Shown: piece by piece, positions 17,633 through 25,524 of the stretch | How positions within the stretch are numbered: position 1 is the first letter of the stretch | Layout of the letters: each line of letters starts with the position of its first letter | DNA from: Defluviicoccus sp. bin129 | Lineage (GTDB): Bacteria > Pseudomonadota > Alphaproteobacteria > MPNO01 | DNA: 64,000 nucleotides | Assembly: GCA_002239065.1 (NCBI GenBank) | Contig: MPNO01000006.1 | Location: 1 to 64,000 of the forward strand | Direction of reading: 5' to 3' | Notes under the pieces: model-generated | Told to the model about the DNA's origin: nothing | The model's input: only the letters and a program-made list of their open reading frames with translations | Database searches by the model: none | Program-made: the position numbers and the translations under genes

Positions 17633-17977
17633 GTCATTTCGACCGGAGCGCCGGAGGCGCGGAGTGGGGAAACCTCCCTGCCCCATGGGGACGCGGGTTC
17701 CCCACTCCGCCGTGCTGGCGCACGGCTCCGGTCGAAATGACGGGGTGGGGCCGCCGTGCTGCGCCCCCGTGGTGTCGTCGTTCCCCGCCCCAGCCACCCC
17801 TCCGTCATTTCGACCGGAGCGCGAAGCGCGCAGTGGAGAAACCTCCCTGCCCCATGGGCAACCTCCCCCCGTCATTTCGACCGGAGCGCGAAGCGCAAAG
17901 TGGAGAAACCTCCCTGCCCCATGGGGACGAGGTTTCTCCACTCCGCCGTGCTGGCGCACGGCTCCGGTCGAAATGAC
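17633..17977 (+). repeat. Palindromic repeat island 5 (two adjacent palindromes)
   Basis: Fills most of the 457-nt gap between the UbiD-like start and the cupin gene end. It consists of two palindromes: one forward and one reverse unit (17633-17741), then two forward and one reverse unit (17813-17977). Cores vary between GCC-GGA-GGC, GCGAAGCGC and CCGTGCTGGCGCACGG. The spacer CCTGCCCCATGGGGACGAGG is conserved. No gene is seen here. Confidence 0.9.
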
Positions 17978-17982
17978 GATAG

Positions 17983-18420
17983 CTACCCCGGCGCGTCGAC
18001 CAGCACCGCGGCGAAGCGGCACGGGCCCTTGCCGGTGTTGCGCCAGGCGTGGCTGGTGCCGCGCTGCACCAGGCAGTCGCCGGGACGCAGCGCGATCTCC
18101 GAGTCGTCCAGCACCAGGTTCATCTCGCCCTCGATCATCACCACGTAGTCGATGGTCGCGGTGCGGTGCATCTCGAGCTCCTGGTCGGGCTGCAGCTCGA
18201 GCACGCGGAAGATGGTGCCGCCGCCGGGCGGCGGGCGCCCGACCGCGCGCGCGCCCGCGTCCTCGTTGCCCCCGTTCGGCGGGGTCTCGCCGTCGGTGGT
18301 CCAGATCAGCCGCGAATCGTGGCCCGGCCGCCGCGACGTCGCATTGGCCGCGAAGTCGTCGACGATCGCCACCGACTTGCCGGTCCCGTCGTGACCGGTG
18401 ACTACCCGTCTCACCCTCAT
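17983..18420 (-). CDS. Cupin-domain protein
   Basis: This 145-aa protein is a single small beta-barrel cupin. The second half shows MHRTATIDYVVMIEGEMNLV (cupin motif 1: the histidine, then GEM) and GDCLVQRGTSHAWRNTGKGP (motif 2, with the metal-binding His). The N-terminal part (RVVTGHDGTGKSVAIVDDFA ... LIWTTDGETPP) resembles family members found beside aromatic or carboxylate catabolism genes. Enzymatic function is not predictable. The start at 18420 is 65 nt from the divergently transcribed gene at 18486, so a shared promoter region is likely. Confidence 0.82.
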   Translation of the reverse strand: MRVRRVVTGHDGTGKSVAIVDDFAANATSRRPGHDSRLIWTTDGETPPNGGNEDAGARAVGRPPPGGGTIFRVLELQPDQELEMHRTATIDYVVMIEGEMNLVLDDSEIALRPGDCLVQRGTSHAWRNTGKGPCRFAAVLVDAPG

Positions 18421-18445
18421 CGCTCGCCTCCCCTGCCGCTCCGGA

Positions 18446-18451
18446 TATAAT
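18446..18451 (+). promoter_or_regulatory. Candidate -10 box (TATAAT) in the divergent 65-nt spacer
   Basis: A perfect TATAAT lies 35 nt before the ATG at 18486, in an otherwise GC-rich 65-nt spacer between divergent genes. No good -35 box is seen 16-18 nt upstream, so this is only a candidate. Confidence 0.35.
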
Positions 18452-18485
18452 GCGGGCGGATTCGGATTCGCCCGGAGACCGGACC

Positions 18486-18989
18486 ATGACCTACACGCTC
18501 GAACAGCTTGCCGCAGACTGCCACGCGGCGATCGATGCCGACAACGGGCCGGAGGGCCGCGAGAGGGTGCGCAGGCATGTCGAGGCGGCGCTCGGGGACG
18601 AGGCGTTCGTCGCCGCCCATCTCGGCCCCGACAACGATGCACCGCGCAAGATCCTCTACGAGGACCCCGATTACGGGTTCTGCATCCTGGCCCATGTCTA
18701 TGAGGGGGCGAAGGGCAGCAACCCGCACGACCATGGCCCGTCCTGGGCGATCTACGGCCAGGCCGCAGGCGTGACCGAGATGACCGAGTGGCGCAAGCTC
18801 AAGGCGCCTGAGGGCGACGCGCCCGGCGTGGTCGAGGCGGTCCGGGTCTACGACCTCGAGCCCGGCATGGCCGCCTGCTACAACGAGGGCGACCTGCACT
18901 CGCCCCGGCGCGAGGACACCACGCGGCTGATCCGCATCGAAGGCGCCAACCTCGAAGGCATGAAGCGCGACCGCTACGTCCCGGCGTGA
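18486..18989 (+). CDS. Cysteine-dioxygenase-like cupin protein
   Basis: This 167-aa protein contains SNPHDHGPSWAIYGQAAGVTEM, with the two-histidine arrangement (HxH) of thiol dioxygenase-type cupins, and a later EGDLHSPRREDTTRLIRIEG with a third possible metal-ligand histidine. Cysteine dioxygenase and 3-mercaptopropionate dioxygenase relatives oxidise thiols to sulfinates with Fe(II). The closest enzyme activity cannot be fixed from sequence. The ATG at 18486 follows CCGGAGACC. It is transcribed away from the other cupin gene, and repeat island 6 follows directly. Confidence 0.7.
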   Translation: MTYTLEQLAADCHAAIDADNGPEGRERVRRHVEAALGDEAFVAAHLGPDNDAPRKILYEDPDYGFCILAHVYEGAKGSNPHDHGPSWAIYGQAAGVTEMTEWRKLKAPEGDAPGVVEAVRVYDLEPGMAACYNEGDLHSPRREDTTRLIRIEGANLEGMKRDRYVPA

Positions 18990-19006
18990 GGGGGCGGCGC
19001 CACCCC

Positions 19007-19522
19007 GTCATTTCGACCGGAGCGCCGGAGGCGCGCAGTGGAGAAACCTCCCTGCCCCACGGGCAACCTCCCCCCGTCATTTCGACCGGAGCGCCGGAGG
19101 CGCGCAGTGGAGAAACCTCCCTGCCCCATGGGCAACCTCCCCCGTCATTTCGACCGGAGCGCCGCAGGCGCGCAGTGGAGAAACCTCCCTGCCCCATGGG
19201 CAACCTCCCCCCGTCATTTCGACCGGAGCGCCGGAGGCGCGCAGTGGAGAAAACTCCCTGCCCCATGGACAACCTCCCCCGTCATTTCGACGGGAGCGCC
19301 GGAGGCGCGCAGTGGAGAAACCTCCTCGCCCTCCTTGGCAGGGAGGTTTCTCCACTACGCCGTGCTGCGCACGGCTCCGGTCGAAATGACGAGAGTGGGT
19401 CCGCCGTGCTGCGCACGGCTCCGGTCGAAATGACGAGAGTGGGTCCGCCGTGCTGCGCACGGCTCCGGTCGAAATGACGAGAGTGGGTCCGCCGTGCTGC
19501 GCACGGCTCCGGTCGAAATGAC
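19007..19522 (+). repeat. Palindromic repeat island 6 (five forward units, four reverse units)
   Basis: Five forward units start at 19007, 19076, 19144, 19213 and 19281, a period of 68-69 bp with nearly constant CCTGCCCCATGGGCAACCTCC spacing. Four reverse units end at 19390, 19434, 19478 and 19522. The last three are identical 44-bp tandem copies. The groups face each other near 19325-19340. No gene is seen here. It is the most regular of the islands. Confidence 0.93.
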
Positions 19523-19526
19523 GAGG

Positions 19527-19766
19527 GGGAACCGGTGGAAGTCGGTGTCCCGGGTGCAGATGCGGCTGACCCCGTTCTCGCGCACCGCTCGGCCGCCGCC
19601 GCCAGGCCGCGCCCTCGGGCAGGAAAGCGATGCCGGTGCGGATTTCCGCCTCCGTCACCGCCGATACGAACAGTTCCCTTGTGGGCCGCGCGTCCACCCA
19701 TCGGAGCACCTGGGCGCTCGGAGCAACGCGCATCAGCTCGGACACGACGTCGGTGTCGAGCAGCAT
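19527..19766 (-). pseudogene. Remnant of a PIN-domain (VapC/FitB-type) toxin gene
   Basis: From the ATG at 19766 about 53 residues read as a PIN domain start: MLLDTDVVSELMRVAPSAQV with the first acidic residue, and ELFVSAVTEAEIRTGIAFLP with the conserved Glu. The frame is then lost. The end of the family (ARENGVSRICTRDTDFHRF, containing the TRDxDF acidic site) is present in another frame at about 19585-19526. The middle of the domain is deleted, and the C-terminus is cut where repeat island 6 begins. I read this as an inactivated ribonuclease toxin. Confidence 0.7.
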
Positions 19767-19776
19767 CGTCGCCGCC

Positions 19777-19914
19777 TCAGTCGAAACCGGGCGGCTCGCG
19801 CATCGGCTCGCGCGGCGGCGGCTCCAACTCGACGCCCCCGAAGGGTCTGAAGAGCGCGTGGACCGCGGTGCCCAGGCCGATTTCCGGTACGGTCCCGTCC
19901 CCGACCGCGGCGCC
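19777..19914 (-). pseudogene. C-terminal remnant of the cognate FitA/VapB-like antitoxin
   Basis: A minus-strand segment ending in a stop at 19777 reads VPEIGLGTAVHALFRPFGGV followed by ELEPPPREPMREPPGF. This looks like the tail of ribbon-helix-helix antitoxins paired with PIN toxins, the part that lies in the toxin active site. The DNA-binding N-terminus is absent, replaced by a CCCCGGATCGAGTCCGGGG palindrome fragment. The stop lies 10 nt upstream of the toxin start, the normal antitoxin-toxin order. Confidence 0.6.
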
Positions 19915-19967
19915 CCGGATCGAGTCCGGGGTCCGGTCTGGTGAAGGGCCGCACGCCGCCGCCCGCC

Positions 19968-21203
19968 TCACCCGGCGGCCAGCCTCACCAGGGTCTCGGC
20001 CAGCACCCTGGCGCCGTCGGCGAGGTCGGCAGGGGTCGCGTTCTCGGCCTCGTTGTGGCTGATCCCGCCCTCGCAGGGGACGAAGATCATGCCGGTGGGG
20101 CAGACATGGCTGAGCTGGCGGGCATCGTGCCCGGCGCCGGAGAAGATGCGCATGTGGCCGAGCCCGAGATCCGCCGCCGCCGCCTCGACGGTATCGACCA
20201 CCCGGTCGTCGAAGCGGATCGAGGGCGAGGCGGCGATGGTCCAGCTCTCGAAATCGCAGGCCAGCGACGCGCCCCGGCAGATCGCCGCGACGCCGGCTTC
20301 GAGCCGCGCCAGGGTGTCGCTGTCGGGGTGGCGGATGTCGATCGAGAACAGCACCTCGGAAGCCACCACCGAGGGCACGTTGGGCCGGATCTCCATCATG
20401 CCGACGGTGAAGCGGTGCTCCTCGGTGCGATGGATGTTGCGCTGCAGCGCATCGATCATCCGCGCCGCCTCCCACAGCGCGTCGCGGCGCGCCGACGGGG
20501 GCGTGGTGCCGGCATGCGCCTCCTCGCCCGTCACCCGGACGCGCATGCGCCGCACCCCCTGGATCCCGGTCACCACGCCGATCGGCAGCCCGGCGCGTTC
20601 GAGCGCCGGGCCCTGCTCGATATGCGCTTCGACGAAGGCGGCGACGGGAAACCCGATCTCGCGGCGTTCCGCGCCCGGCGTGGCGGCGAGCGCGCGCGGC
20701 AGCTCGTCGGCGACGCTCACCCCCGCGCGGTCGGTCACCGCAAGGATGTCGTCGAGCGGGCGCAGGTTGCAGAACGCCTCCGATCCCATCATCCCCGGCG
20801 CGAAGCGCGAGCCCTCCTCGTTGAGCCAGGCGACGGCCTCGATCGGCCGCGCGGTCTCGATCCCGGCCTCGTCGAGGGCCTGCAGCGCCTCCAGCGCGGC
20901 GAGCACCCCGTAGGCGCCGTCGAACCTGCCGCCGGTGGGCTGGCTGTCGATATGCGATCCGGTCAGCACCGGGGCGAGCGCCGGATCGGTCCCCTCGCGC
21001 CGGACGAACAGATTGGAGATGCCGTCGACCGACACGCGGTAGCCGCGCTCGCCCGCCCATTCGGCGAGCAGGGCGCGGGCGCGCGCCTCGTCGGCGCCGA
21101 GCGCCTGGCGGTTGACGCCGCCCTTCCCGGTCGCGCCGATCTCGGCGAGCGCCATGTGGCGCCGCCAGAGCCGCTCCCCGTCGATTGCGGCGGCGGCTTT
21201 CAT
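19968..21203 (-). CDS. Zn-dependent hydantoinase/carbamoylase-family amidase (M20-like)
   Basis: This 411-aa protein matches N-carbamoyl-L-amino-acid hydrolase/allantoate amidohydrolase enzymes: NLFVRREGTDPALAPVLTGS then HIDSQPTGGRFDGAYGVLAA (metal His and Asp), AWLNEEGSRFAPGMMGS (bridging Glu), EAHIEQGPALERAGLPIGVV and SGAGHDARQLSHVCPTGMIF (C-terminal metal His). It would hydrolyse an N-carbamoyl or ureido amide with two metal ions. Its start overlaps the stop of the alpha/beta hydrolase gene (ATGA at 21200-21203), so the two are coupled. The rest of the operon upstream holds a 2OG oxygenase and an aminotransferase, which suggests a nitrogen-containing substrate. Confidence 0.88.
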   Translation of the reverse strand: MKAAAAIDGERLWRRHMALAEIGATGKGGVNRQALGADEARARALLAEWAGERGYRVSVDGISNLFVRREGTDPALAPVLTGSHIDSQPTGGRFDGAYGVLAALEALQALDEAGIETARPIEAVAWLNEEGSRFAPGMMGSEAFCNLRPLDDILAVTDRAGVSVADELPRALAATPGAERREIGFPVAAFVEAHIEQGPALERAGLPIGVVTGIQGVRRMRVRVTGEEAHAGTTPPSARRDALWEAARMIDALQRNIHRTEEHRFTVGMMEIRPNVPSVVASEVLFSIDIRHPDSDTLARLEAGVAAICRGASLACDFESWTIAASPSIRFDDRVVDTVEAAAADLGLGHMRIFSGAGHDARQLSHVCPTGMIFVPCEGGISHNEAENATPADLADGARVLAETLVRLAAG

Positions 21204-22096
21204 TGGCCCGAATCCGCGTCGTGGAAGCCCGACAGCAGAGCCGAGGCGCCCTGCGCGAAGGGGCGTTCTGTCCAGCGCCCGGCCTCGACGGTGGCGAAGA
21301 AATCGGCGAGCGCCCGGTTGAACAGCGCCGGCTCCTCGAGGTTCACCGCGTGCCCGGTCTTGGGCAGGATCAGCAGCGCCGCGGTCGGTATGGTGCGCTT
21401 GAGATGGATCCCGGGCTCCAGGCACCAGTCGTCCTCGTCGCCGGCGACCACCAGCGCCGGGACCGACATCCCGGCGAGCCCGTCGATGCGCCACAGCGAG
21501 GGGCGGTGCTTCTGCACCCCGCGCATGGTGCGGGCCGAGCCCTCGGTCGAGTGCCCGGCGAGCTGGTCGCGGAACTCGGCCCAGCCGCGCGGGTCCTTCT
21601 CCTTGAGCTGGAGGCGGTAGGCGCCGTTGGCGTAGATCTCGGCCACCTCGGCGGCGCCGCGGGTCTCGTACTCGACCGCTATGGCTTCCGAATCGAGGGC
21701 GTATTGCGCGCTCTCCTCGGGCTTGGCGCCATAGCCGCAGGCGCCGACCACGATGGAGCGCGCCATGCCGGCATGGCGCAGCCCGAAATGGAGCGCCGCG
21801 AACCCGCCCATCGACATGCCGACGACATGCGCGCGCTCGATGCCGGCGCCCCGCATCACGGCGGCGATGTCGTCGGTCGCGATGTCCTGCGAGTAAAGCG
21901 CCTGGTCGTCCGGCACCTCGGAGGGCGGGTAGCCGCGCGCGTTGAAGGCGACGCAGCGGTAGCGGCGCGAGAAATGGCGGATCTGCGGCTCCCAGCTGCG
22001 GCAGTCGCCGGCGAATTCGTGGACGAAGACGATGGCCTCGCCCGCGCCCGCTTCCTCGTAGTAGAGCCTCGCCCCGTCGGCCTGGGCATAGGGCAT
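21200..22096 (-). CDS. Alpha/beta hydrolase
   Basis: This 298-aa alpha/beta hydrolase has the oxyanion segment IVFVHEFAGDCRSWEPQIRH, the nucleophile elbow VVGMSMGGFAALHF (Ser within GMSMGG), the acid in VVAGDEDDWCLEPG and the base in LPKTGHAVNLEEPALFN. The substrate is unknown; the family includes ester, amide and C-C hydrolases. It lies 17 nt downstream of the 2OG oxygenase and overlaps the carbamoylase-like gene, so the three are probably co-transcribed. Possible roles are ester cleavage before or after amide hydrolysis. Confidence 0.85.
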   Translation of the reverse strand: MPYAQADGARLYYEEAGAGEAIVFVHEFAGDCRSWEPQIRHFSRRYRCVAFNARGYPPSEVPDDQALYSQDIATDDIAAVMRGAGIERAHVVGMSMGGFAALHFGLRHAGMARSIVVGACGYGAKPEESAQYALDSEAIAVEYETRGAAEVAEIYANGAYRLQLKEKDPRGWAEFRDQLAGHSTEGSARTMRGVQKHRPSLWRIDGLAGMSVPALVVAGDEDDWCLEPGIHLKRTIPTAALLILPKTGHAVNLEEPALFNRALADFFATVEAGRWTERPFAQGASALLSGFHDADSGQ

Positions 22097-22113
22097 CGGC
22101 GCCTCCCTTCGGT

Positions 22114-23115
22114 TTACTGCGGGTCGAGACCGGTCGTGGTCCGGGTGAGCTTGGCGCGGCGGTACTGCCAGGCGACGACCGGCTCGTGCCTGGGGGCTTC
22201 GCCGGGGACGCGGCAGCTCTCGATGCATTCGATCACCGCGTCGTAGTTGGGCTGGACGAAGAAGGCGACCGACTGGCGCCTGGTGCTTCCCGCCGCGTCT
22301 GCCGGCGGGTTGACCACGCGGTGGAAATTGGAGAGCCAGCGGTCGTTGGTCCAGGTCATCAGCAAATCGCCGATATTGACCACGTAGGAGCCGGGCGGCG
22401 GCGCGACGTCGACCCAGCGCCCCGACAGGTCGCGCACCTGGAGCCCGCCCGGAGCGTCGTCGACCATCAGCAGGGTGTGCGAGCCGAAATCGGTATGCGC
22501 GCCGCAGCGCAGCTGGCCGTCGGCCGGCGCGGCGTCCTGGTCGGGGTAGTTGATGGCGCGCAGGATCGAGGCGTGGCGGTCGAAATGGCGTTGCAGGAAC
22601 CCCTCTTCCAGCCCGAGCGCGCATTCGAAGATCGCGAGCAGGCGCGCGTTCAGCCCCTCGAGCGCGGCGTAGTAGTCGCGCGCCGTCCCGGCCAGCCCGT
22701 CCACCTCGCCGGGCAGGATATTGGGCTGGTAGGCGTAGGCCGCCTCGGGATCGCGGTAATAGGGATCGTCGTTCGGCACGTCGAAGCGGCCGAAGCCGAA
22801 GGTCTCGCGCCAGTCCGGCGGCGAGGCCCCGCCGGCCGAGGCGGCGACGAAATCCCGGCCAAAGGGGAGATAGCCCCGGTTCTTGCTGTTGGCGGTGGCG
22901 GCATAGCGCGCCTTGGCGTCCGCCGGCAGGTCGAAGAACCGGGCGAGCCGCGCCTGGGTCCGGCGCATCAGCTCCGCGGGCACGCCGTGCCCGGTGACGG
23001 CGAAGAAGCCGATGGTCTCCACCGCCCCCGCCACCGCGCCGGCGACGGCCCGGCGTCCGGCCTCGCCGCCGCGGGCGAAGCCCGAAATGTCGATCAGCGG
23101 AACGCCGACACCCAT
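22114..23115 (-). CDS. 2-oxoglutarate/Fe(II)-dependent oxygenase (isopenicillin N synthase-like)
   Basis: This 333-aa protein begins VPLIDISGFARGGEAGRRAV with ETIGFFAVTGHGVPAELM (DIOX_N domain). The C-terminal jelly roll has CGAHTDFGSHTLLMVDDAPG (Fe ligands His and Asp), NIGDLLMTWTNDRWLSNFHR (third His) and RRQSVAFFVQPNYDAVI (Arg that binds 2-oxoglutarate). Such enzymes hydroxylate, desaturate or cyclise small molecules. The neighbouring gene at 24360 is a diverged paralogue transcribed the other way, with the aminotransferase between them. The start lies 10 nt after the aminotransferase stop. Confidence 0.88.
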   Translation of the reverse strand: MGVGVPLIDISGFARGGEAGRRAVAGAVAGAVETIGFFAVTGHGVPAELMRRTQARLARFFDLPADAKARYAATANSKNRGYLPFGRDFVAASAGGASPPDWRETFGFGRFDVPNDDPYYRDPEAAYAYQPNILPGEVDGLAGTARDYYAALEGLNARLLAIFECALGLEEGFLQRHFDRHASILRAINYPDQDAAPADGQLRCGAHTDFGSHTLLMVDDAPGGLQVRDLSGRWVDVAPPPGSYVVNIGDLLMTWTNDRWLSNFHRVVNPPADAAGSTRRQSVAFFVQPNYDAVIECIESCRVPGEAPRHEPVVAWQYRRAKLTRTTTGLDPQ

Positions 23116-23125
23116 CCCCCGCCCC

Positions 23126-24265
23126 TCAGTAGAGCGCGCGGGCGCCGGGCCCGCGGTCGATCGCCGCGGCGGCGAGCTCGGGCAGCAGCGCGCAGAACCG
23201 CGCCGCGTCTTCCTCCTTCACCGTGGTCGACACCTTGACGAAGCGGTCGGCGAACAGCTTCGACTGGTAGGCCGCCTGACGGATCATGATCCCCCGTTCG
23301 AGATAGAGCTCGCACAGGGTCTCGGGCGCGATCCCGGCGGCGCTCACGTCGATCGCGACGAAATTTCCGTTCGACGGGTAGACCGGCATGTCGAGCCCGT
23401 TGATCGGCCGCACGGTCTCGTGGATCGCGTGCTGGTTGGCGCGCTGGATGCGGTTGACCTCGGGGAACCACTCGTCCCGGGTTTTCAGCCCGGCGATCGC
23501 GCCGCGCTGCGAGACCAGGTTGGAGCCGAGGCTGTTGGGCTGGCCGTCCGACAGCATCTCGATCACCGCGGGGCGCGCCATCAGCCCGCCCACCCGGAGC
23601 CCGGCCAGGCCGAGCCATTTGGAGAAGCTGTAGGTGGTGACGGTCTTCTCCGGGTAGTGGTGCCAGGCGAGCGTGTGCCGGTGCGCGAAATGGCGGTAGG
23701 TGCAGTCGTGGATCAGCCACGCCCCGGCGTCGCGCGCGATACCCGCGAAGGCGGCGATCTCGTCCGCCGAATAGCCCACGCCGAGCGGGTTGAGCGGGTC
23801 GATCAGGTAGATCAGCCCGGCCCCGCCCTCCTCCACCGCTGCGGCGAGCTGGCCGGGGGTCAGCCTGAAGCCCTGGTCGGCCCGGTAGATCGGCAGCGCC
23901 ACCACCTCGGCGCCGGACAGCCGGGAGAACGCTTCCGGCCACGGCCAGCCGGGGTCGGTCGCGATCATCCGTTCGCCCGGGCGCAGCACGTGGCGGCAGG
24001 CGTGGTACAGCCCCTCGACCGCGCCGTCGGTGATCAGCACGTCGGCATCCTCGACCGCGAAATCGGCGAGGATCAGGCGGCGCAGCTCCTCCAGCCCGGT
24101 CGGCGGCGCGTAGGCGTGGTAGTCCTCGTCCTCGATCGCGGCGATCATCGCGCGCTTGACCGCGGGATGGGTCGGCAAATGGTTGGTGTTCTGCCCCATC
24201 CAGATCGTGCCGCGCCGTTCGGCGAGCGCCTCGAAATGCCGGTTCCGCCTCTGATACGGCTCCAT
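23126..24265 (-). CDS. PLP-dependent class I/II aminotransferase
   Basis: This 379-aa fold-type I PLP enzyme shows GQNTNHLPTHPAVKRAM, YAPPTGLEELRRLI, DGAVEGLYHACRHVLRPGE, IDPLNPLGVGYSADEI (NPLG, cofactor contact), IHDCTYRHFAHRH and the Schiff-base lysine in TYSFSKWLGLAGLRVGGL, with the substrate-carboxylate Arg near the C-terminus. It could be an aminotransferase or a decarboxylase of the aspartate aminotransferase superfamily; the substrate is unknown. It is first in the leftward operon, and 94 nt separate it from the divergent oxygenase gene, which implies shared control. Confidence 0.85.
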   Translation of the reverse strand: MEPYQRRNRHFEALAERRGTIWMGQNTNHLPTHPAVKRAMIAAIEDEDYHAYAPPTGLEELRRLILADFAVEDADVLITDGAVEGLYHACRHVLRPGERMIATDPGWPWPEAFSRLSGAEVVALPIYRADQGFRLTPGQLAAAVEEGGAGLIYLIDPLNPLGVGYSADEIAAFAGIARDAGAWLIHDCTYRHFAHRHTLAWHHYPEKTVTTYSFSKWLGLAGLRVGGLMARPAVIEMLSDGQPNSLGSNLVSQRGAIAGLKTRDEWFPEVNRIQRANQHAIHETVRPINGLDMPVYPSNGNFVAIDVSAAGIAPETLCELYLERGIMIRQAAYQSKLFADRFVKVSTTVKEEDAARFCALLPELAAAAIDRGPGARALY

Positions 24266-24359
24266 CGCGCCAGTCTAGTGCATATGCGCGGCGGCACGAA
24301 CTCCCCCGCCGCGCCGGAAAACGCTACCATGCAGAGCGTCCGCCGCTGCGGAGGAGAAG

Positions 24360-25370
24360 ATGGCCGAGCACCCGGTACCCACGATCGACATCGCGCCCTT
24401 CGTCGAGGGCGGCGAGGCGGGGCGCGACGCGGTGGCCCGCGCCGTCGGGCGGGCCTGCGAGGAGACCGGCTTCTTCGCCATCACCGGCCACGGCGTGGCC
24501 GAGCAGGCGATCGAGGAATTGCGCGCGGAAGCCGTCGGCTTCTTCGCCCTGCCGGACGAGCGCAAGCGGCGCGTCGAGCGCCCGGCCGACCGCATCAGCC
24601 GCGGCTGGAATGCGCTCTGCGACCGCTCGCTCGCCTATTCGCTCGGCCAGGAGACCCCGCCCGATTTGCAGGAGAGCTTCGCCATCGGGCCGGTCGCGGT
24701 GCCCGAGGCGCCCTACTTCACCTGCGAGCGCGCGCGCGCCTTCTTCGCGCCCAATATCTGGCCCGGGGAACGGCCCGGATTGCGCCGCTCGATGGAGCGC
24801 TACTACCGCTCGATGGAGGCCTTGTCGCAGACGGTGATGCGCATCTTCGCCCGCGCGCTGGGCCGCGACGACTTCTATTTCGACGACCGCATCGACCGGC
24901 ATTCCTCCAGCCTCCGGCTGATCCGCTACCCCGGGCGGGTCGCCGGCGCCGCGGCCGGCCAGCGCCGGGCGGGCGAGCATCACGACTACGGCTCGCTCAC
25001 CATCTTGCGCGGCGACAACGTGCCGGGCGGGCTCCAGGTCAAGCTGCGCCACGGCGGCTGGATCGACGTGGTCAGGCCCGACGGCGGGTTCATCTGCAAT
25101 ATCGGCGACGCGATGATGCGCTGGACCAACGACCGCTGGGTGTCCACCCTGCACCGGGTCGGCCTGCCGGATGGGCCGGACAGCCCCGACCGGATCTCGA
25201 TCGTGTTCTTCCACAACCCCAACTACGACGCCGAGATTCGCTGCATCGCGGGCGACGGCGAGGCGGCGCGCTACCCGCCGGCGGTCTTCGATTCCTTCTA
25301 TCTCGACAAGCTCAGGCGCGGCTCGTTCGGCGCCGCCGTTGCGGCGGGGCTTGCAACGCGGGCCGACTGA
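24360..25370 (+). CDS. 2-oxoglutarate/Fe(II)-dependent oxygenase (second, divergent copy)
   Basis: This 336-aa protein is a paralogue of the oxygenase at 22114. It begins VPTIDIAPFVEGGEAGRDAV and has ETGFFAITGHGVAEQA, then GEHHDYGSLTILRGDNVPGG (His and Asp ligands), NIGDAMMRWTNDRWVSTLHR (third His) and DRISIVFFHNPNYDAEI (2OG-binding Arg). The two proteins share the N-terminal layout but diverge in the middle, so they probably act on different steps or substrates. It is transcribed away from the aminotransferase operon. The gene is preceded by GGAGGAGAAG. Confidence 0.88.
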   Translation: MAEHPVPTIDIAPFVEGGEAGRDAVARAVGRACEETGFFAITGHGVAEQAIEELRAEAVGFFALPDERKRRVERPADRISRGWNALCDRSLAYSLGQETPPDLQESFAIGPVAVPEAPYFTCERARAFFAPNIWPGERPGLRRSMERYYRSMEALSQTVMRIFARALGRDDFYFDDRIDRHSSSLRLIRYPGRVAGAAAGQRRAGEHHDYGSLTILRGDNVPGGLQVKLRHGGWIDVVRPDGGFICNIGDAMMRWTNDRWVSTLHRVGLPDGPDSPDRISIVFFHNPNYDAEIRCIAGDGEAARYPPAVFDSFYLDKLRRGSFGAAVAAGLATRAD

Positions 25371-25470
25371 TGCCAAGAAAGCGCCGGATGGCGCAAATCA
25401 CCAAGACGTATCTTGTTAGGCTCTAACCGCGTCTTATCAAGCTGCTCCTGGACTTGACCATCTCGACAAT

Positions 25471-25499
25471 GTCCGCGCCGGGCGCTTCCCCGCGCGGAC
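25471..25499 (+). promoter_or_regulatory. Hairpin in the 5' leader of the cold-shock gene
   Basis: GTCCGCGC (25471-25478) pairs with GCGCGGAC (25492-25499) around a 13-nt loop. The hairpin ends 25 nt before the ATG and just before the ribosome site AAAGGAG. Cold-shock genes are often controlled by leader RNA structure, so this could affect translation, but that is inference. Confidence 0.35.
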
Positions 25500-25524
25500 C
25501 GGCTACAACGCGAAAGGAGTAGCG

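Noticed and set aside
19007-19522. CRISPR array (regular 68-69 bp and 44 bp periods)
   Set aside because: The intervals between units are nearly identical rather than unique spacers, the units are palindromic with variable cores and flip orientation in mid-array, and no cas genes are present.
20062-20913. Plus-strand open frames opposite the carbamoylase-type amidase
   Set aside because: They have no domain and lie entirely within a well-supported minus-strand gene.
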